Below are positions 29,316 through 38,480 of a stretch of 58,544 nt of DNA, in pieces. Position numbers and translations under genes: made by a program. This stretch comes from Bacteroides sp. (GTDB taxonomy: Bacteria > Bacteroidota > Bacteroidia > Bacteroidales > Muribaculaceae), in contig JAAVDF010000017.1 of the NCBI GenBank assembly GCA_014801945.1, forward strand, positions 140,622 to 199,165, in the 5' to 3' direction. The first letter of the stretch is position 1, and the number at the start of each line of letters is the position of its first letter. A model generated the notes under the pieces. That model was not told where the DNA came from. It saw only the letters and a program-made list of their open reading frames with translations, and made no database searches.

Positions 29316-29552
29316 ATGACACTCAAAATCATATCGGCCGAAGACATAGTCTTTCAGGGTGAAGTAAAAGTCGTGCATCTTCCCGGTGCAATGGGTGCTT
29401 TCACCGTTCTCCCCGGCCACGCAGCTCTGATCTCAACCCTTACGCCCGGCGACATCCGCTACACTGCCGCTGACGGTGAGGAACACAAGGTTGGCGTTGA
29501 AGGCGGAATCGTCGATGTCGATTCAAATATTGTGTCGGTCTGCATTTACTAA
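29316..29552 (+). CDS. atpC: F1 ATP synthase epsilon subunit, short form
   Basis: 78 residues, only the N-terminal beta-sandwich: VHLPGAMGAFTVLPGHAALIS (about 21-41) and GGIVDVDSNIVSV near the end. The C-terminal helical hairpin, which inhibits ATP hydrolysis in many bacteria (epsilon about 130-140 residues), is absent. Short epsilon subunits are known in Bacteroidota and Chlorobi. The protein couples the rotor shaft to the c ring. Confidence 0.93.
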   Translation: MTLKIISAEDIVFQGEVKVVHLPGAMGAFTVLPGHAALISTLTPGDIRYTAADGEEHKVGVEGGIVDVDSNIVSVCIY

Positions 29553-29556
29553 CTCT

Positions 29557-30729
29557 ATGGTGACGATGAAAAGAAACATATTCACGACTCTTATCTTGGC
29601 TGTCATAGCCCTTCTGCTCCCCGTCGTGGCGTCTGCCGAAACTGATCATGCGGCTGATGCTAAGGAGGAGGGCAGCGGCAAGGTCGATGCTCAAGGTATT
29701 ATCTTCGAGCACCTCGGTGACCGTTATGGTTGGGAGATGCCCTTCAATCACCATAAGTCAATTCCGCTCCCCATCATCGTATGGGGATCTGACGGTCTGC
29801 ATGTATTCTCCTCATCGCGCGTCGAGCATGGAGCTATCTATCGTGACGGCAATGCCGAGTTCAAGGTCGCAGGCAAGGAGAGTCCCTATAAGGGTAAGGT
29901 CGTAGAGATCATCGATGGTACTGAAGTGAAGCCTGTCGTCGATATCTCCATCACTAAGAATGTCTGCGGACTCTTCATCTCCGTCCTCGTCGTCATCTGG
30001 TGCATCCTGTCTGTGGCCAAGTGGCATCGCACTCAGGGCATGAAAGGCCCGCGTAAGATGACCGGTGCTATTGAATTTCTGATTCTCTTTATCTATGACG
30101 GAGTCATCAAACCTACCCTCAAGGATAAAGCCAACAAATTTGCACCCTATCTGCTGACCGTGTTCTTCTTCATCCTTGTGATGAACCTTCTCGGACTCAT
30201 CGTCGTGTTCCCCGGAGGTGCGAACCTCACCGGCAACATCGCGGTGACTCTCGTACTTGCGATACTCACTTTCCTTATCACCAATATATTCGCCACGAAG
30301 CATTATTGGAAGGAAATCTTTAATCCGGATGTGCCTTGGTGGCTCAAATGGCCCATCCCCATCATGCCTCTCATCGAGGTCTTCGGTATTTTCACCAAAC
30401 CGGCTGCGCTTACGGTCCGTCTGTTTGCGAATATGATGGGTGGCCACATGATCGTCATAGTTCTGACCCTCCTTATCTTCATTTTTGCAATCATGGGCCC
30501 TGCGGTTACAGGGGCGACAGCCGTGGTCAGCATTATTTTCTCGGTGTTCATGCTTCTGATCGATGTCCTCGTGAGCTTCATTCAGGCATACGTGTTCACC
30601 ATGCTCTCCACCCTCTTCATAGCCCTAGGTCAGGAGGACGGTCATGGCGAGCATAAGAAAGATGACAGCCATTCAGCCTCAGAAACTCCCGCCGTGACTG
30701 ATAAGACTCCGGCAACAAATCCCGCATAA
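29557..30729 (+). CDS. atpB: Fo ATP synthase a subunit with long secreted N-terminal extension
   Basis: 390 residues, over 100 more than the E. coli protein. Start at 29557 or three codons later (29566). Residues about 4-28 are a signal peptide (ALLLPVVASAET), followed by a soluble periplasmic stretch of roughly 110 residues, then the classical membrane part. The essential Arg is in KPAALTVRLFANMMGGH, and the last helices carry SFIQAYVFTMLSTLFIALGQE. The C-terminus is an extra polar tail (HGEHKKDDSHSASETPA). It forms the half channels through which protons reach the c ring. Confidence 0.95.
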   Translation: MVTMKRNIFTTLILAVIALLLPVVASAETDHAADAKEEGSGKVDAQGIIFEHLGDRYGWEMPFNHHKSIPLPIIVWGSDGLHVFSSSRVEHGAIYRDGNAEFKVAGKESPYKGKVVEIIDGTEVKPVVDISITKNVCGLFISVLVVIWCILSVAKWHRTQGMKGPRKMTGAIEFLILFIYDGVIKPTLKDKANKFAPYLLTVFFFILVMNLLGLIVVFPGGANLTGNIAVTLVLAILTFLITNIFATKHYWKEIFNPDVPWWLKWPIPIMPLIEVFGIFTKPAALTVRLFANMMGGHMIVIVLTLLIFIFAIMGPAVTGATAVVSIIFSVFMLLIDVLVSFIQAYVFTMLSTLFIALGQEDGHGEHKKDDSHSASETPAVTDKTPATNPA

Positions 30730-30771
30730 CTTAAAAAACTATCAAAATAAACCATTAAATCTCCCGCAATT

Positions 30772-31020
30772 ATGTTAGCAATGATTTTAGCAGCTATCGA
30801 AGGAACACTCGGCATCGGCGTATGTATCGGTGCAGCAATCGCAGCAATTGGTGCCGGTATCGGTATCGGTAAGATCGGTGGCTCAGCCATGGAAGCAATT
30901 GCCCGTCAGCCCGAATCAACCGGCGATATCCGCAGTAACATGATCGTAATCGCCGCCCTTATCGAAGGTGTGGCTCTCTTTGCTGTCATCGTTTGTATCC
31001 TCGCAATGTTTGTGGGCTAA
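30772..31020 (+). CDS. atpE: Fo ATP synthase c subunit
   Basis: 82 residues forming a two-helix hairpin. The first helix is glycine-rich (GAGIGIGKIGG), the loop holds the invariant ARQPE, and the ion-binding Glu is in AALIEGVALFAVIV. The Gln of helix 1 and the Ser/Thr after the Glu that define sodium-binding rings are missing, so proton coupling is likely. Several copies form the rotor ring. Confidence 0.96.
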   Translation: MLAMILAAIEGTLGIGVCIGAAIAAIGAGIGIGKIGGSAMEAIARQPESTGDIRSNMIVIAALIEGVALFAVIVCILAMFVG

Positions 31021-31044
31021 TCCAACCTTCAACTATTTGAAAGT

Positions 31045-31542
31045 ATGGAACTTTTCACGCCTGATTTCGGTCTGGTATTCTGGATGTTCGTGTCATTCGC
31101 CATCCTCTTCTTCGTTCTCTGGAAGTGGGGCTGGCCGGTGATCATGAAAGGAGTGTCTGATCGAGCCGACCTCATCGACAAAGGTGTGGAGTATGCTCAA
31201 AATGCCAAACAACAGCTTGACCATGCCCGCGAAGAGGCGGATAAATACATAGCCGACGCACGTCGCCAGCAGGCCGACATGCTGCGTGAGGCCGACAAGA
31301 TGAAGACTCAGATCATCGAGGAAGCCCGCTCTGCAGCACAGTCAGAGGCAAAGAAGGTGATGGACGCGGCTAAAGTGTCTATCGAACAGGAACGCAAACA
31401 AGCCGAGCAGCAGTTCCGCAACGAAGTCTCATCATTCGCTCTCGATATCGCACAGAAAGTCGTGCGCAATCAGATGAAGGACGAGAAAGCTCAGGAACAG
31501 CTCGTCAGCTCCCTGCTCGACGAGATGGAAAAACAGAACTGA
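31045..31542 (+). CDS. atpF: Fo ATP synthase b subunit
   Basis: 165 residues. One N-terminal helix (about 8-27, LVFWMFVSFAILFFVLWKWG) followed by a long charged, right-handed coiled-coil stalk rich in Ala, Gln, Lys and Glu. It forms the peripheral stator that holds F1 still. Normal length. Followed by a 146-bp gap that contains a strong hairpin. Confidence 0.95.
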   Translation: MELFTPDFGLVFWMFVSFAILFFVLWKWGWPVIMKGVSDRADLIDKGVEYAQNAKQQLDHAREEADKYIADARRQQADMLREADKMKTQIIEEARSAAQSEAKKVMDAAKVSIEQERKQAEQQFRNEVSSFALDIAQKVVRNQMKDEKAQEQLVSSLLDEMEKQN

Positions 31543-31555
31543 TGTCGCGGGGAAC

Positions 31556-31589
31556 ACCGGTGTCGGACACATTGTGTAACGACACCGGT
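31556..31589 (+). other. Strong hairpin between atpF and atpH
   Basis: ACCGGTGTCG (31556-31565) pairs perfectly with CGACACCGGT (31580-31589), and ACAC/GTGT pair inside. There is no T run, so it is more likely an RNA-processing or stability element, or a partial attenuator, than a full terminator. A weaker TCCGG/CCGGA fold follows at about 31599-31625. Confidence 0.72.
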
Positions 31590-31688
31590 ACTCCCGACTC
31601 CGGATTACAGGTCTCCGGCTTCCGGATCCTGACTATAATTAACTCTATCAAAGATTTACTCATCCTCTAAGGCTCTCATCTCCACGCA

Positions 31689-32234
31689 ATGAACCAAGGT
31701 CTCATCCCCAGCCGCTACGCGAAGGCCCTTTTCGAGTTCGCCTCTGAAAAGGGTGCTGATGCCCGCATTTATGAGCTTATGCACGGGCTTGAAAGCTCCT
31801 TTGTCACCGAGCCCTCGCTCCAGCAGGCCGTGGCCAATCCTTTTATCCCCGCGACCGACAAGGTGAAACTTCTCACCACTGCCGCCGGCGCATCGGATAA
31901 GGATGAAGTCTATGCTCGTTTCCTCCAGCTTCTGGCCGAGAACAATCGCCTCGACGCTGCGCGCGACATAGCTCTTGCCTACATGAAAATATATCGTAGC
32001 GAGCACCACATCTACCTTGTGACCGTCACATCGGCCGCTCCAATGGGTGCAGCTGAGGAGGATCGTCTGAAATCGCTCATCGAGCGTCATCTCAACGGCG
32101 GCACGATGGAATATCATCATCGCGTCGATCCCAATCTCATCGGTGGCTTCACAGTGACGATTGACAACGAGAAGCTTGACGCTTCTGTCGCTGATGAACT
32201 CAAACAATTGCGTATTAAACTTTTAAGCAACTAA
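31689..32234 (+). CDS. atpH: F1 ATP synthase delta subunit
   Basis: 181 residues. Start [19 protein letters not shown] (about 4-22) and the C-terminal [29 protein letters not shown] region (about 143-171) are the two conserved parts of delta/OSCP. It ties the b stalk to the top of F1. Confidence 0.94.
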   Translation: MNQGLIPSRYAKALFEFASEKGADARIYELMHGLESSFVTEPSLQQAVANPFIPATDKVKLLTTAAGASDKDEVYARFLQLLAENNRLDAARDIALAYMKIYRSEHHIYLVTVTSAAPMGAAEEDRLKSLIERHLNGGTMEYHHRVDPNLIGGFTVTIDNEKLDASVADELKQLRIKLLSN

Positions 32235-32256
32235 CCATTTTCACCCAGATATAACA

Positions 32257-33828
32257 ATGATTAATCCAAGCGAGATTTCTCAGGTATTAAAACAGCAGCT
32301 GGAGAATATCAACTCCAAGGTCTCATTTGAGGAAACCGGAGTTGTCCTCGAAGTCGGCGACGGTGTGGCCCGTGTCTATGGCCTCGACAATGTCTGCGCC
32401 AACGAGCTTGTTGAATTTGAAAACGGAGTGAAAGGTGTGGCCCTCAACCTTGAGGAGAGTAATGTGGGTGTCATCCTGCTCAACAATGTTAATACCGTGA
32501 CTGAAAACATGACCGTCAAGCGCACGGGCGAGATCGCCTCGATCAAAGTGGGCGACGGTGTTTTCGGACGCGTCATAAACGTACTCGGCGAACCCATCGA
32601 CGGTCGCGGTCCCATTCAGGGCGAACTCCTCCACATGCCTCTTGAGCGTAAGGCTCCGGGCGTTATCTTCCGTCAGCCGGTCAAGCAGCCTCTGCAGACC
32701 GGTCTCAAGGCAGTCGATTCAATGGTGCCCATAGGTCGTGGTCAGCGTGAGCTCATCATCGGTGACCGTCAGATCGGCAAGACTGCCATCGCCATCGATA
32801 CCATCATCAATCAGCGGGCCAATTTTGAAGCCGGCAAGCCCGTTTATTGCATCTATGTGGCCATCGGCCAGAAGGCTTCATCAGTGGCAGCCATCGTGGA
32901 GACCCTCCGTCAGCACGGTGCGCTTGACTATACAGTCGTCGTAGCGGCTACAGCCGCCGACTCTGCTTCGATGCGTTACTACGCACCCTTTGCAGGAGTA
33001 GCGATCGGCGAATTCATCCGTGACACCGGCCGCGACGCCCTCATCGTCTATGATGACCTCTCGAAGCAGGCTGTCGCTTACCGCGAGATCTCGCTCGTGC
33101 TCAAGCGTCCTTCCGGCCGTGAGGCATATCCCGGCGATATTTTCTATCTCCACAGCCGTCTGCTCGAACGTGCGGCAAAGATTATCGACAACCAGCAGGT
33201 GGCCGAGAACATGAACGACCTTCCCGCCTCGCTCAAAGGCAAGGTGAAAGGCGGTGGTTCGCTCACCGCGCTCCCAATCATCGAAACTCAGGCAGGTGAC
33301 GTGTCGGCCTACATCCCCACAAACGTAATCTCAATCACCGACGGTCAGATCTTCCTTGAGACCGCACTCTTCAACCGCGGTATCCGTCCTGCCATCAACG
33401 TAGGTATCTCCGTATCCCGTGTGGGTGGTAATGCACAGATCAAGTCGATGAAGAAAGTGGCCGGTACACTCAAGATTGATCAGGCACAGTTCCGCGAGCT
33501 TGAATCGTTCACCAAGTTCGGTGGCGATATCGACCCCGTGACCGCACGCACAATTGATAAAGGCCGTAAGAACGAACGCCTTCTCATCCAGCCACAGTAC
33601 TCGCCGATGAAGGTCGAGGACGAGGTTGCCGTGATCTTCTGCGGAACCAAGGGTCTGCTTGAGAATGTGCCCCTCGATAAGGTGGCTGAGTTTGAAAAGA
33701 ACTTCCTCCAGCTCGTCAACACCAAGTATCCTGAAGTCATGGAGTCCATCCGTGCCGGCAAGCTTGATGACGATGTTGCTGCCAAGCTCGCAGAGGCCGC
33801 CACACAGATCTCAGGATCATATAAATAA
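32257..33828 (+). CDS. atpA: F1 ATP synthase alpha subunit
   Basis: 523 residues. Walker A is GDRQIGKT, Walker B region is [13 protein letters not shown], followed by the alpha signature [24 protein letters not shown], here split over about 284-308. It carries the non-catalytic nucleotide sites and alternates with beta. 22 bp after atpH. A 98-bp gap with a hairpin separates it from atpG. Confidence 0.97.
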   Translation: MINPSEISQVLKQQLENINSKVSFEETGVVLEVGDGVARVYGLDNVCANELVEFENGVKGVALNLEESNVGVILLNNVNTVTENMTVKRTGEIASIKVGDGVFGRVINVLGEPIDGRGPIQGELLHMPLERKAPGVIFRQPVKQPLQTGLKAVDSMVPIGRGQRELIIGDRQIGKTAIAIDTIINQRANFEAGKPVYCIYVAIGQKASSVAAIVETLRQHGALDYTVVVAATAADSASMRYYAPFAGVAIGEFIRDTGRDALIVYDDLSKQAVAYREISLVLKRPSGREAYPGDIFYLHSRLLERAAKIIDNQQVAENMNDLPASLKGKVKGGGSLTALPIIETQAGDVSAYIPTNVISITDGQIFLETALFNRGIRPAINVGISVSRVGGNAQIKSMKKVAGTLKIDQAQFRELESFTKFGGDIDPVTARTIDKGRKNERLLIQPQYSPMKVEDEVAVIFCGTKGLLENVPLDKVAEFEKNFLQLVNTKYPEVMESIRAGKLDDDVAAKLAEAATQISGSYK

Positions 33829-33845
33829 GAAATCATGGAGAGATG

Positions 33846-33872
33846 GACGCACTTCCGCTGCGGAAGTGCGTC
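33846..33872 (+). other. Strong hairpin between atpA and atpG
   Basis: GACGCACTTCCG, loop CTG, CGGAAGTGCGTC: 12 perfect pairs with a three-base loop, starting 17 bp after the atpA stop codon. No T run. It may set relative levels of atpA and atpG-nuoI RNA. Confidence 0.75.
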
Positions 33873-33926
33873 GCAACTCCGAACAGAATAAACGAATCAA
33901 ATCACTGACAGTCATTTACCTCAATC

Positions 33927-34814
33927 ATGGCTACACTTCGTGAACTTAAAGGACGAATCGGCTCAGTAGCTTCCAGTGAGAAAATCACCGGAGCTATGAA
34001 GATGATCTCCTCGGCCAAAATGCACCGCGCCGAGTCGGATCTGCGTCGCCTTCTTCCATTCCGTCAGCAGATCGAGAATATCATCGGCAATCTTCTTTCG
34101 GCTGATGCCGAGTTCTCTTCCCCCCTCACAGAGGAACGCGAAGTGAAGTCGATAGCCGTCGTGGTCTTTGGTTCGGATGACGGCCTTTGCGGTGCTTACA
34201 ATATCAATATCTTCAAGGAGCTCCTTGCCACCGTCCGTTCCTATCGGGAGCGTTTCGGCGAGAATGTGAAGATAGCCGTTATCCCCGTAGGATCAAAGAT
34301 GGCCAAGGCCACTTCGCGCATGGCTCTCCCCGGAGTGAGTGTTGAGCAGCAGACCGATGTGGATTCCAAATCCTCCGGTGATGCTGTCAAAGCTTTCACC
34401 CGCCGTCTGGAAGACCGCTTCCTCGCGGCTGACTTTGACCGTATCGATCTCCTCTACATGAATTTCCAGTCAGTGAGCCGGCAGCGTCCCAAATGTGACC
34501 AGCTCCTGCCCGTCAGCTCCGATGCTTTCAAGAACGAAGATGTCAAGGCCATCTGCCGTCCGTATATCTTCGAGCCTGACGCGGCCACGATCTTCGTTTC
34601 AGTTCTCCCGATGTTCCTCCTCGCCGTGGTGCAGGAAGTCTTCACCGAGAACCGTGCTTCAGAGCAGGCCGCCCGAATAATGGCCATGCAGAGCGCGAAC
34701 GACAATGCCAAAAAACTCCTTGAGCAACTCCAGCTGGAGTTCAACAAACTGCGACAGCAGAGCATCACGACCGAACTTCTCGACATCGTCGGCGGTCAGA
34801 TCAAAAACGATTGA
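33927..34814 (+). CDS. atpG: F1 ATP synthase gamma subunit
   Basis: 295 residues. N-terminal coiled coil ATLRELKGRIGSVASSEKIT, GSDDGLCGAYNINIFKEL in the central Rossmann-like part, and C-terminal RAARIMAMQSANDNAKKLL-type helix (about 246-270) with NKLRQQSITTELLDIVGG. It is the rotating shaft. Last gene of the atp block; nuoI follows after 59 bp without terminator or promoter. Confidence 0.95.
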   Translation: MATLRELKGRIGSVASSEKITGAMKMISSAKMHRAESDLRRLLPFRQQIENIIGNLLSADAEFSSPLTEEREVKSIAVVVFGSDDGLCGAYNINIFKELLATVRSYRERFGENVKIAVIPVGSKMAKATSRMALPGVSVEQQTDVDSKSSGDAVKAFTRRLEDRFLAADFDRIDLLYMNFQSVSRQRPKCDQLLPVSSDAFKNEDVKAICRPYIFEPDAATIFVSVLPMFLLAVVQEVFTENRASEQAARIMAMQSANDNAKKLLEQLQLEFNKLRQQSITTELLDIVGGQIKND

Positions 34815-34873
34815 TACCGTCCACGCAAAGTCAAATCTACGAATTTATATAGCACAACAGATAATAAACCGAC

Positions 34874-35623
34874 ATGGGAAGTGTAAAAGAGTATTTCTCA
34901 AATCTTGGCTCCGGCATTGCAAGCCTTCTTAAAGGTATGCAGGTGACCGGTAAGGAATTTGTCACCCCCAAAATCACTGAAGAGTATCCTGACAACCGCG
35001 ACAATCTCCCCGTTGCCGACCGCTTCAGGGCTGTCCTGACTCTCAAGTATGACGATCAGGGCAACCACAAGTGTATCGCCTGCGGAACTTGTGAGCGCGT
35101 ATGTCCCAACTCTACTATCAACCTTGACATAAAGACTGTCGAGACTTGGGACGGCAAGAAAAAAAAGAAACTTGACAAGTACATGTATGACCTCGGAAGC
35201 TGTACGTTCTGTCAGCTTTGTGTCACAAACTGTCCGACGGACGCACTCGAATTCAGCAACGATTTCGAGCAGGCAGTCTTCACGCGCAGCAAACTCGTCA
35301 AGAAACTCAACTATCTTCCTGAAAAGGAGGAGCCGCAACCCACTCCTGAGGAAATTGCCCGCATGAAGGCCGAGAAGGAGGCCAAGATCGCAGCCGCCAA
35401 GGCAGCTGCCGAGGCTAAGAAGGCCGCTGCAGCCGGAGCCGCTCCGAAAGTTGCAGAAGCCGCTCCCGCCCCTAAGGCCGCTGAACCGAATGATGCCGCT
35501 GCCAAGGCTCTCGCAGCCGCAGCCGGCGATCCGGTGAAGGAAGCCAAGATCCGTGCAGCACTCGAAAAAGCTGCTGTCCTCAAGGCTCAGCGTGAGGCCG
35601 GTAAGACTCCCGACGCCAACTAA
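34874..35623 (+). CDS. nuoI: Complex I subunit NuoI with long Ala/Lys-rich C-terminal tail
   Basis: 249 residues. Two 4Fe-4S ferredoxin motifs: Cys67, 70, 73, 77 (KCIACGTCERVCP) and Cys110, 113, 116, 120 (CTFCQLCVTNCP), for clusters N6a and N6b. The core ends near 150. Residues 151-249 form a tail of Ala, Lys, Glu and Pro, ending in DPVKEAKIRAALEKAAVLKA. That last piece resembles the repeated tail of RnfC-type proteins by eye. Ordinary NuoI is about 150-180 residues. With NuoE/F/G missing, NuoI is the outermost iron-sulfur subunit here and the likely electron entry point. Confidence 0.93.
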   Translation: MGSVKEYFSNLGSGIASLLKGMQVTGKEFVTPKITEEYPDNRDNLPVADRFRAVLTLKYDDQGNHKCIACGTCERVCPNSTINLDIKTVETWDGKKKKKLDKYMYDLGSCTFCQLCVTNCPTDALEFSNDFEQAVFTRSKLVKKLNYLPEKEEPQPTPEEIARMKAEKEAKIAAAKAAAEAKKAAAAGAAPKVAEAAPAPKAAEPNDAAAKALAAAAGDPVKEAKIRAALEKAAVLKAQREAGKTPDAN

Positions 35624-35649
35624 CTCTAAATTAATTACTATCACAGTAT

Positions 35650-36165
35650 ATGGAATCAGTAGGAAGTACAATTTGTTACTGGATAATCGCGCTTGCGATT
35701 GTCATCTTCTCGGTACTGACTGTCACCACGCGCAAGATCCTGCGTGCGGCCACATATCTGCTATTCGTGCTCTTTGCCACTGCCGCCCTTTATTTCAAGC
35801 TTGACTATGAGTTTCTCGGCGCTGTGCAGATTGCTGTCTATGCCGGCGGTATTGTGGTCCTCTTCGTGTTTGCGATCCTGCTCACGACTCACCCCGGTGA
35901 CAACAGTCAGCAGTTAACCTCAAGGAAAGAAATCCTCGGCATCATCGGTGCGGTGGCTACTGCCGGAGCATGCGGCTGGGCTCTCTGCTCACGTTGCGCC
36001 GACCTCTTCACATCGCTCCCCGCAATGGCCAATCCGACCATGCAGCGCATCGGTCAGGCAATGCTGGGTACGGGCTATGAGCAGTATCTCCTTCCCTTCG
36101 AGGCTGTCAGTGTGTTGTTACTCGCATGTATAATCGGTGGCGTAGTAATCGCCCGTAAACGCTAA
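35650..36165 (+). CDS. nuoJ: Complex I subunit NuoJ
   Basis: 171 residues with five helices. YAGGIVVLFVFAILL (about 63-77) carries the family's pi-bulge helix, and the preceding EFLGAVQIAVY is conserved. Part of the antiporter-linked membrane arm. Confidence 0.94.
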   Translation: MESVGSTICYWIIALAIVIFSVLTVTTRKILRAATYLLFVLFATAALYFKLDYEFLGAVQIAVYAGGIVVLFVFAILLTTHPGDNSQQLTSRKEILGIIGAVATAGACGWALCSRCADLFTSLPAMANPTMQRIGQAMLGTGYEQYLLPFEAVSVLLLACIIGGVVIARKR

Positions 36166-36179
36166 TCACAACTATCATC

Positions 36180-36491
36180 ATGGATATTACATTGATCTGG
36201 TATCTCGTCCCGGCCCTCGTGATGTTCTGCTGTGGCGTCTATGGCTTCCTGACACGCCGCAACATGATCGCCATGCTTATCTCCCTTGAGCTTATGCTCA
36301 ACGGGGTCGATATCAACTTCGTGGTTTTCAACCGCTATCTTTTCCCCACGTCGATGGAAGGATGGATGTTCACTCTCTTCGGCATCGCTATTGCCGCCGC
36401 CGAGACCGCGCTCGCCATCGCTATCATCGTCAACCTCTTCAGGGTCAGCAAAAATATTGACGTTCGTGACGCAACAAAAATGAAAAATTAA
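36180..36491 (+). CDS. nuoK: Complex I subunit NuoK
   Basis: 103 residues, three helices, MrpC-like. The conserved ISLELMLNGVDINFV (about 37-51) holds a membrane Glu needed for pumping; a second Glu lies in the last helix (AAAETALAIAI). Tight spacing to nuoJ (14 bp) and nuoL (9 bp). Confidence 0.95.
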   Translation: MDITLIWYLVPALVMFCCGVYGFLTRRNMIAMLISLELMLNGVDINFVVFNRYLFPTSMEGWMFTLFGIAIAAAETALAIAIIVNLFRVSKNIDVRDATKMKN

Positions 36492-36500
36492 TCACGCCCT

Positions 36501-38447
36501 ATGGATATTACAATACCTATTCTTATATTGGCCATCCCCCTCTTCATGTTCCTCCTTCTGGGACTGGCGGGAGTTAAGATGAGCCACAAACTCGCCGGCA
36601 TCCTTGGTTCGCTCGGCATGGGAACCGTGTTGATCTTGTCCTATTACACGGCGTTCACCTATTATTTCTCCGGAAATCCTGAATTTATCGACGGCACGAA
36701 CCGTCTGCAGTACGTGGTGTTCAACCAGACTTGGCTGCAGTTCACTCCCAATCTTGCCATCAAGCTCGGTTTCCTTCTCGACCCGATTTCAGCCCTGATG
36801 CTCATCGTCATCCCGACGATCTCGTTCATGGTCCACATCTACTCGCTCGGCTATATGGAAGGTGAGAAAGGCTTCCAGCGTTACTACGCTTTCCTTTCGC
36901 TCTTCAGCTTCTCGATGCTCGGCCTCGTTGTCGCTACCAACATTTTCCAGATGTATATCTTCTGGGAGCTTGTGGGTGCATCATCGTTCCTCCTCATCGG
37001 TTTCTTCTACACCCTTCCCTCAGCCATCTCGGCTTGTAAGAAAGCATTCATCGTAACCCGCTTCGCCGACCTCGGCTTCCTCATCGGTATCCTCGTGCTG
37101 TCGTTCTACACCCAGCAGCTCGACTTCCTCCCGATGACTCAGAATCCGCAGGGCGTACTCGCAAGCTTCGGGGGTGCCTCCTTCCTCGGTGCTTCTGCCC
37201 TTACTTGGGCTCTCGTGCTCATCTTCACCGGTGGTATGGGTAAGTCGGCCATGCTCCCTCTCCACATCTGGCTTCCCGACGCGATGGAAGGCCCGACCCC
37301 CGTATCGGCTCTCATCCACGCCGCTACGATGGTTGTCGCAGGTGTCTATCTCGTTGCACGCCTCTTCCCCCTCTACATGCTTGAGGATGCAGCCCTGATG
37401 TTTGTCACCGTTGTCGGTGCGGCCACTGCCTTCTATGCCGCTATGGTTGCCTGCACGCAGATCGACATCAAGCGTATCCTCGCTTTCTCTACCATCTCGC
37501 AGATCGCGTTCATGATGGTATCGCTCGGTGTTGCTTCACGTGACAATGTCGCCATCCACGAAGGTCTCGGTTACATGGCATCCATGTTCCACCTCTTCAC
37601 TCACGCGATGTTCAAGGCCCTCCTGTTCCTCGGTGCAGGTTCGCTCATCCACGCAGTTCACTCGAACAACTACACCGCTATGGGTGGTCTCCGCAAATAC
37701 ATGCCCATCACTCATATCACCTTCCTCATCGGCTGTCTCGCCATCGCCGGTATCCCTCCCTTCGCCGGTTTCTGGTCCAAGGACGAGATCCTCGTGGCAT
37801 GTTTCGCCAACCATACCTTCTGGGGTGTCTGGATGACGATTATCGCCGGTATGACCGCCTTCTACATGTTCCGTATGTACTACCTCGTGTTCTGGTGGAA
37901 CAATCCTGACTATGCCAAGGAGCACCACGGTCATCTCCCCCACGATCCGGGCGCAGCCATGACATTCCCTCTGATTTTCCTTGCGATCGTCTCGACTGTC
38001 TGCGGTCTCATTCCTTTCGGAGAGTTCGTGACATTTGACGGACATGAGTATCACATCCATCTGAACTATGGCGTTGCCGGTCTCTCTGTCGCAGTGGCTT
38101 GCTGCGGTATCTTCTTTGCAAGATGGCTCTATATCAAGGAGAATGATCGTCCCCGTCGCATGGCTGATTCGTGCCGCTGGCTCTGGACTGCTGCTCTCCA
38201 CCGCTTCTACTGGGATGAGATCTATCTCTTTGTCACCCGCCGCATCATCTTCGACGGTATCTGTAAGCCCATCGCATGGTTCGACCGTCACATTATCGAT
38301 GGAACTATGAATGGTCTCGCCATCGTGACCAACAAGGCTTCCGTAGCCATCAAGGGATTCCAGAGCGGCAAGGTGCAGATGTATATCTGGTGGTATCTCA
38401 TGGGTGCCGTCGTTCTCGGCCTCATAGTCGCAGTGTGTGTCCTCTGA
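36501..38447 (+). CDS. nuoL: Complex I antiporter-like subunit NuoL
   Basis: 648 residues, about 14 core helices plus a C-terminal extension that fits the lateral helix. Key pieces: FWELVGASSFLLIGFFY (helix 5 Glu), GKSAMLPLHIWLPDAMEGPTPVSALIHAATMV (helix 7-8 region, Lys and His residues, spanning about 249-280) and FSTISQIAFMMVSLG. Distal proton pump. Starts with the same four codons as nuoK (MDIT). Confidence 0.96.
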   Translation: MDITIPILILAIPLFMFLLLGLAGVKMSHKLAGILGSLGMGTVLILSYYTAFTYYFSGNPEFIDGTNRLQYVVFNQTWLQFTPNLAIKLGFLLDPISALMLIVIPTISFMVHIYSLGYMEGEKGFQRYYAFLSLFSFSMLGLVVATNIFQMYIFWELVGASSFLLIGFFYTLPSAISACKKAFIVTRFADLGFLIGILVLSFYTQQLDFLPMTQNPQGVLASFGGASFLGASALTWALVLIFTGGMGKSAMLPLHIWLPDAMEGPTPVSALIHAATMVVAGVYLVARLFPLYMLEDAALMFVTVVGAATAFYAAMVACTQIDIKRILAFSTISQIAFMMVSLGVASRDNVAIHEGLGYMASMFHLFTHAMFKALLFLGAGSLIHAVHSNNYTAMGGLRKYMPITHITFLIGCLAIAGIPPFAGFWSKDEILVACFANHTFWGVWMTIIAGMTAFYMFRMYYLVFWWNNPDYAKEHHGHLPHDPGAAMTFPLIFLAIVSTVCGLIPFGEFVTFDGHEYHIHLNYGVAGLSVAVACCGIFFARWLYIKENDRPRRMADSCRWLWTAALHRFYWDEIYLFVTRRIIFDGICKPIAWFDRHIIDGTMNGLAIVTNKASVAIKGFQSGKVQMYIWWYLMGAVVLGLIVAVCVL

Positions 38448-38480
38448 ATCTAATAACGTGCTGAAATTTATAGTAACGAT

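Noticed and set aside
30772-31020. Sodium-coupled ATP synthase c ring
   Set aside because: The Gln of helix 1 and the Ser/Thr next to the ion-binding Glu are missing, so proton coupling is more likely.
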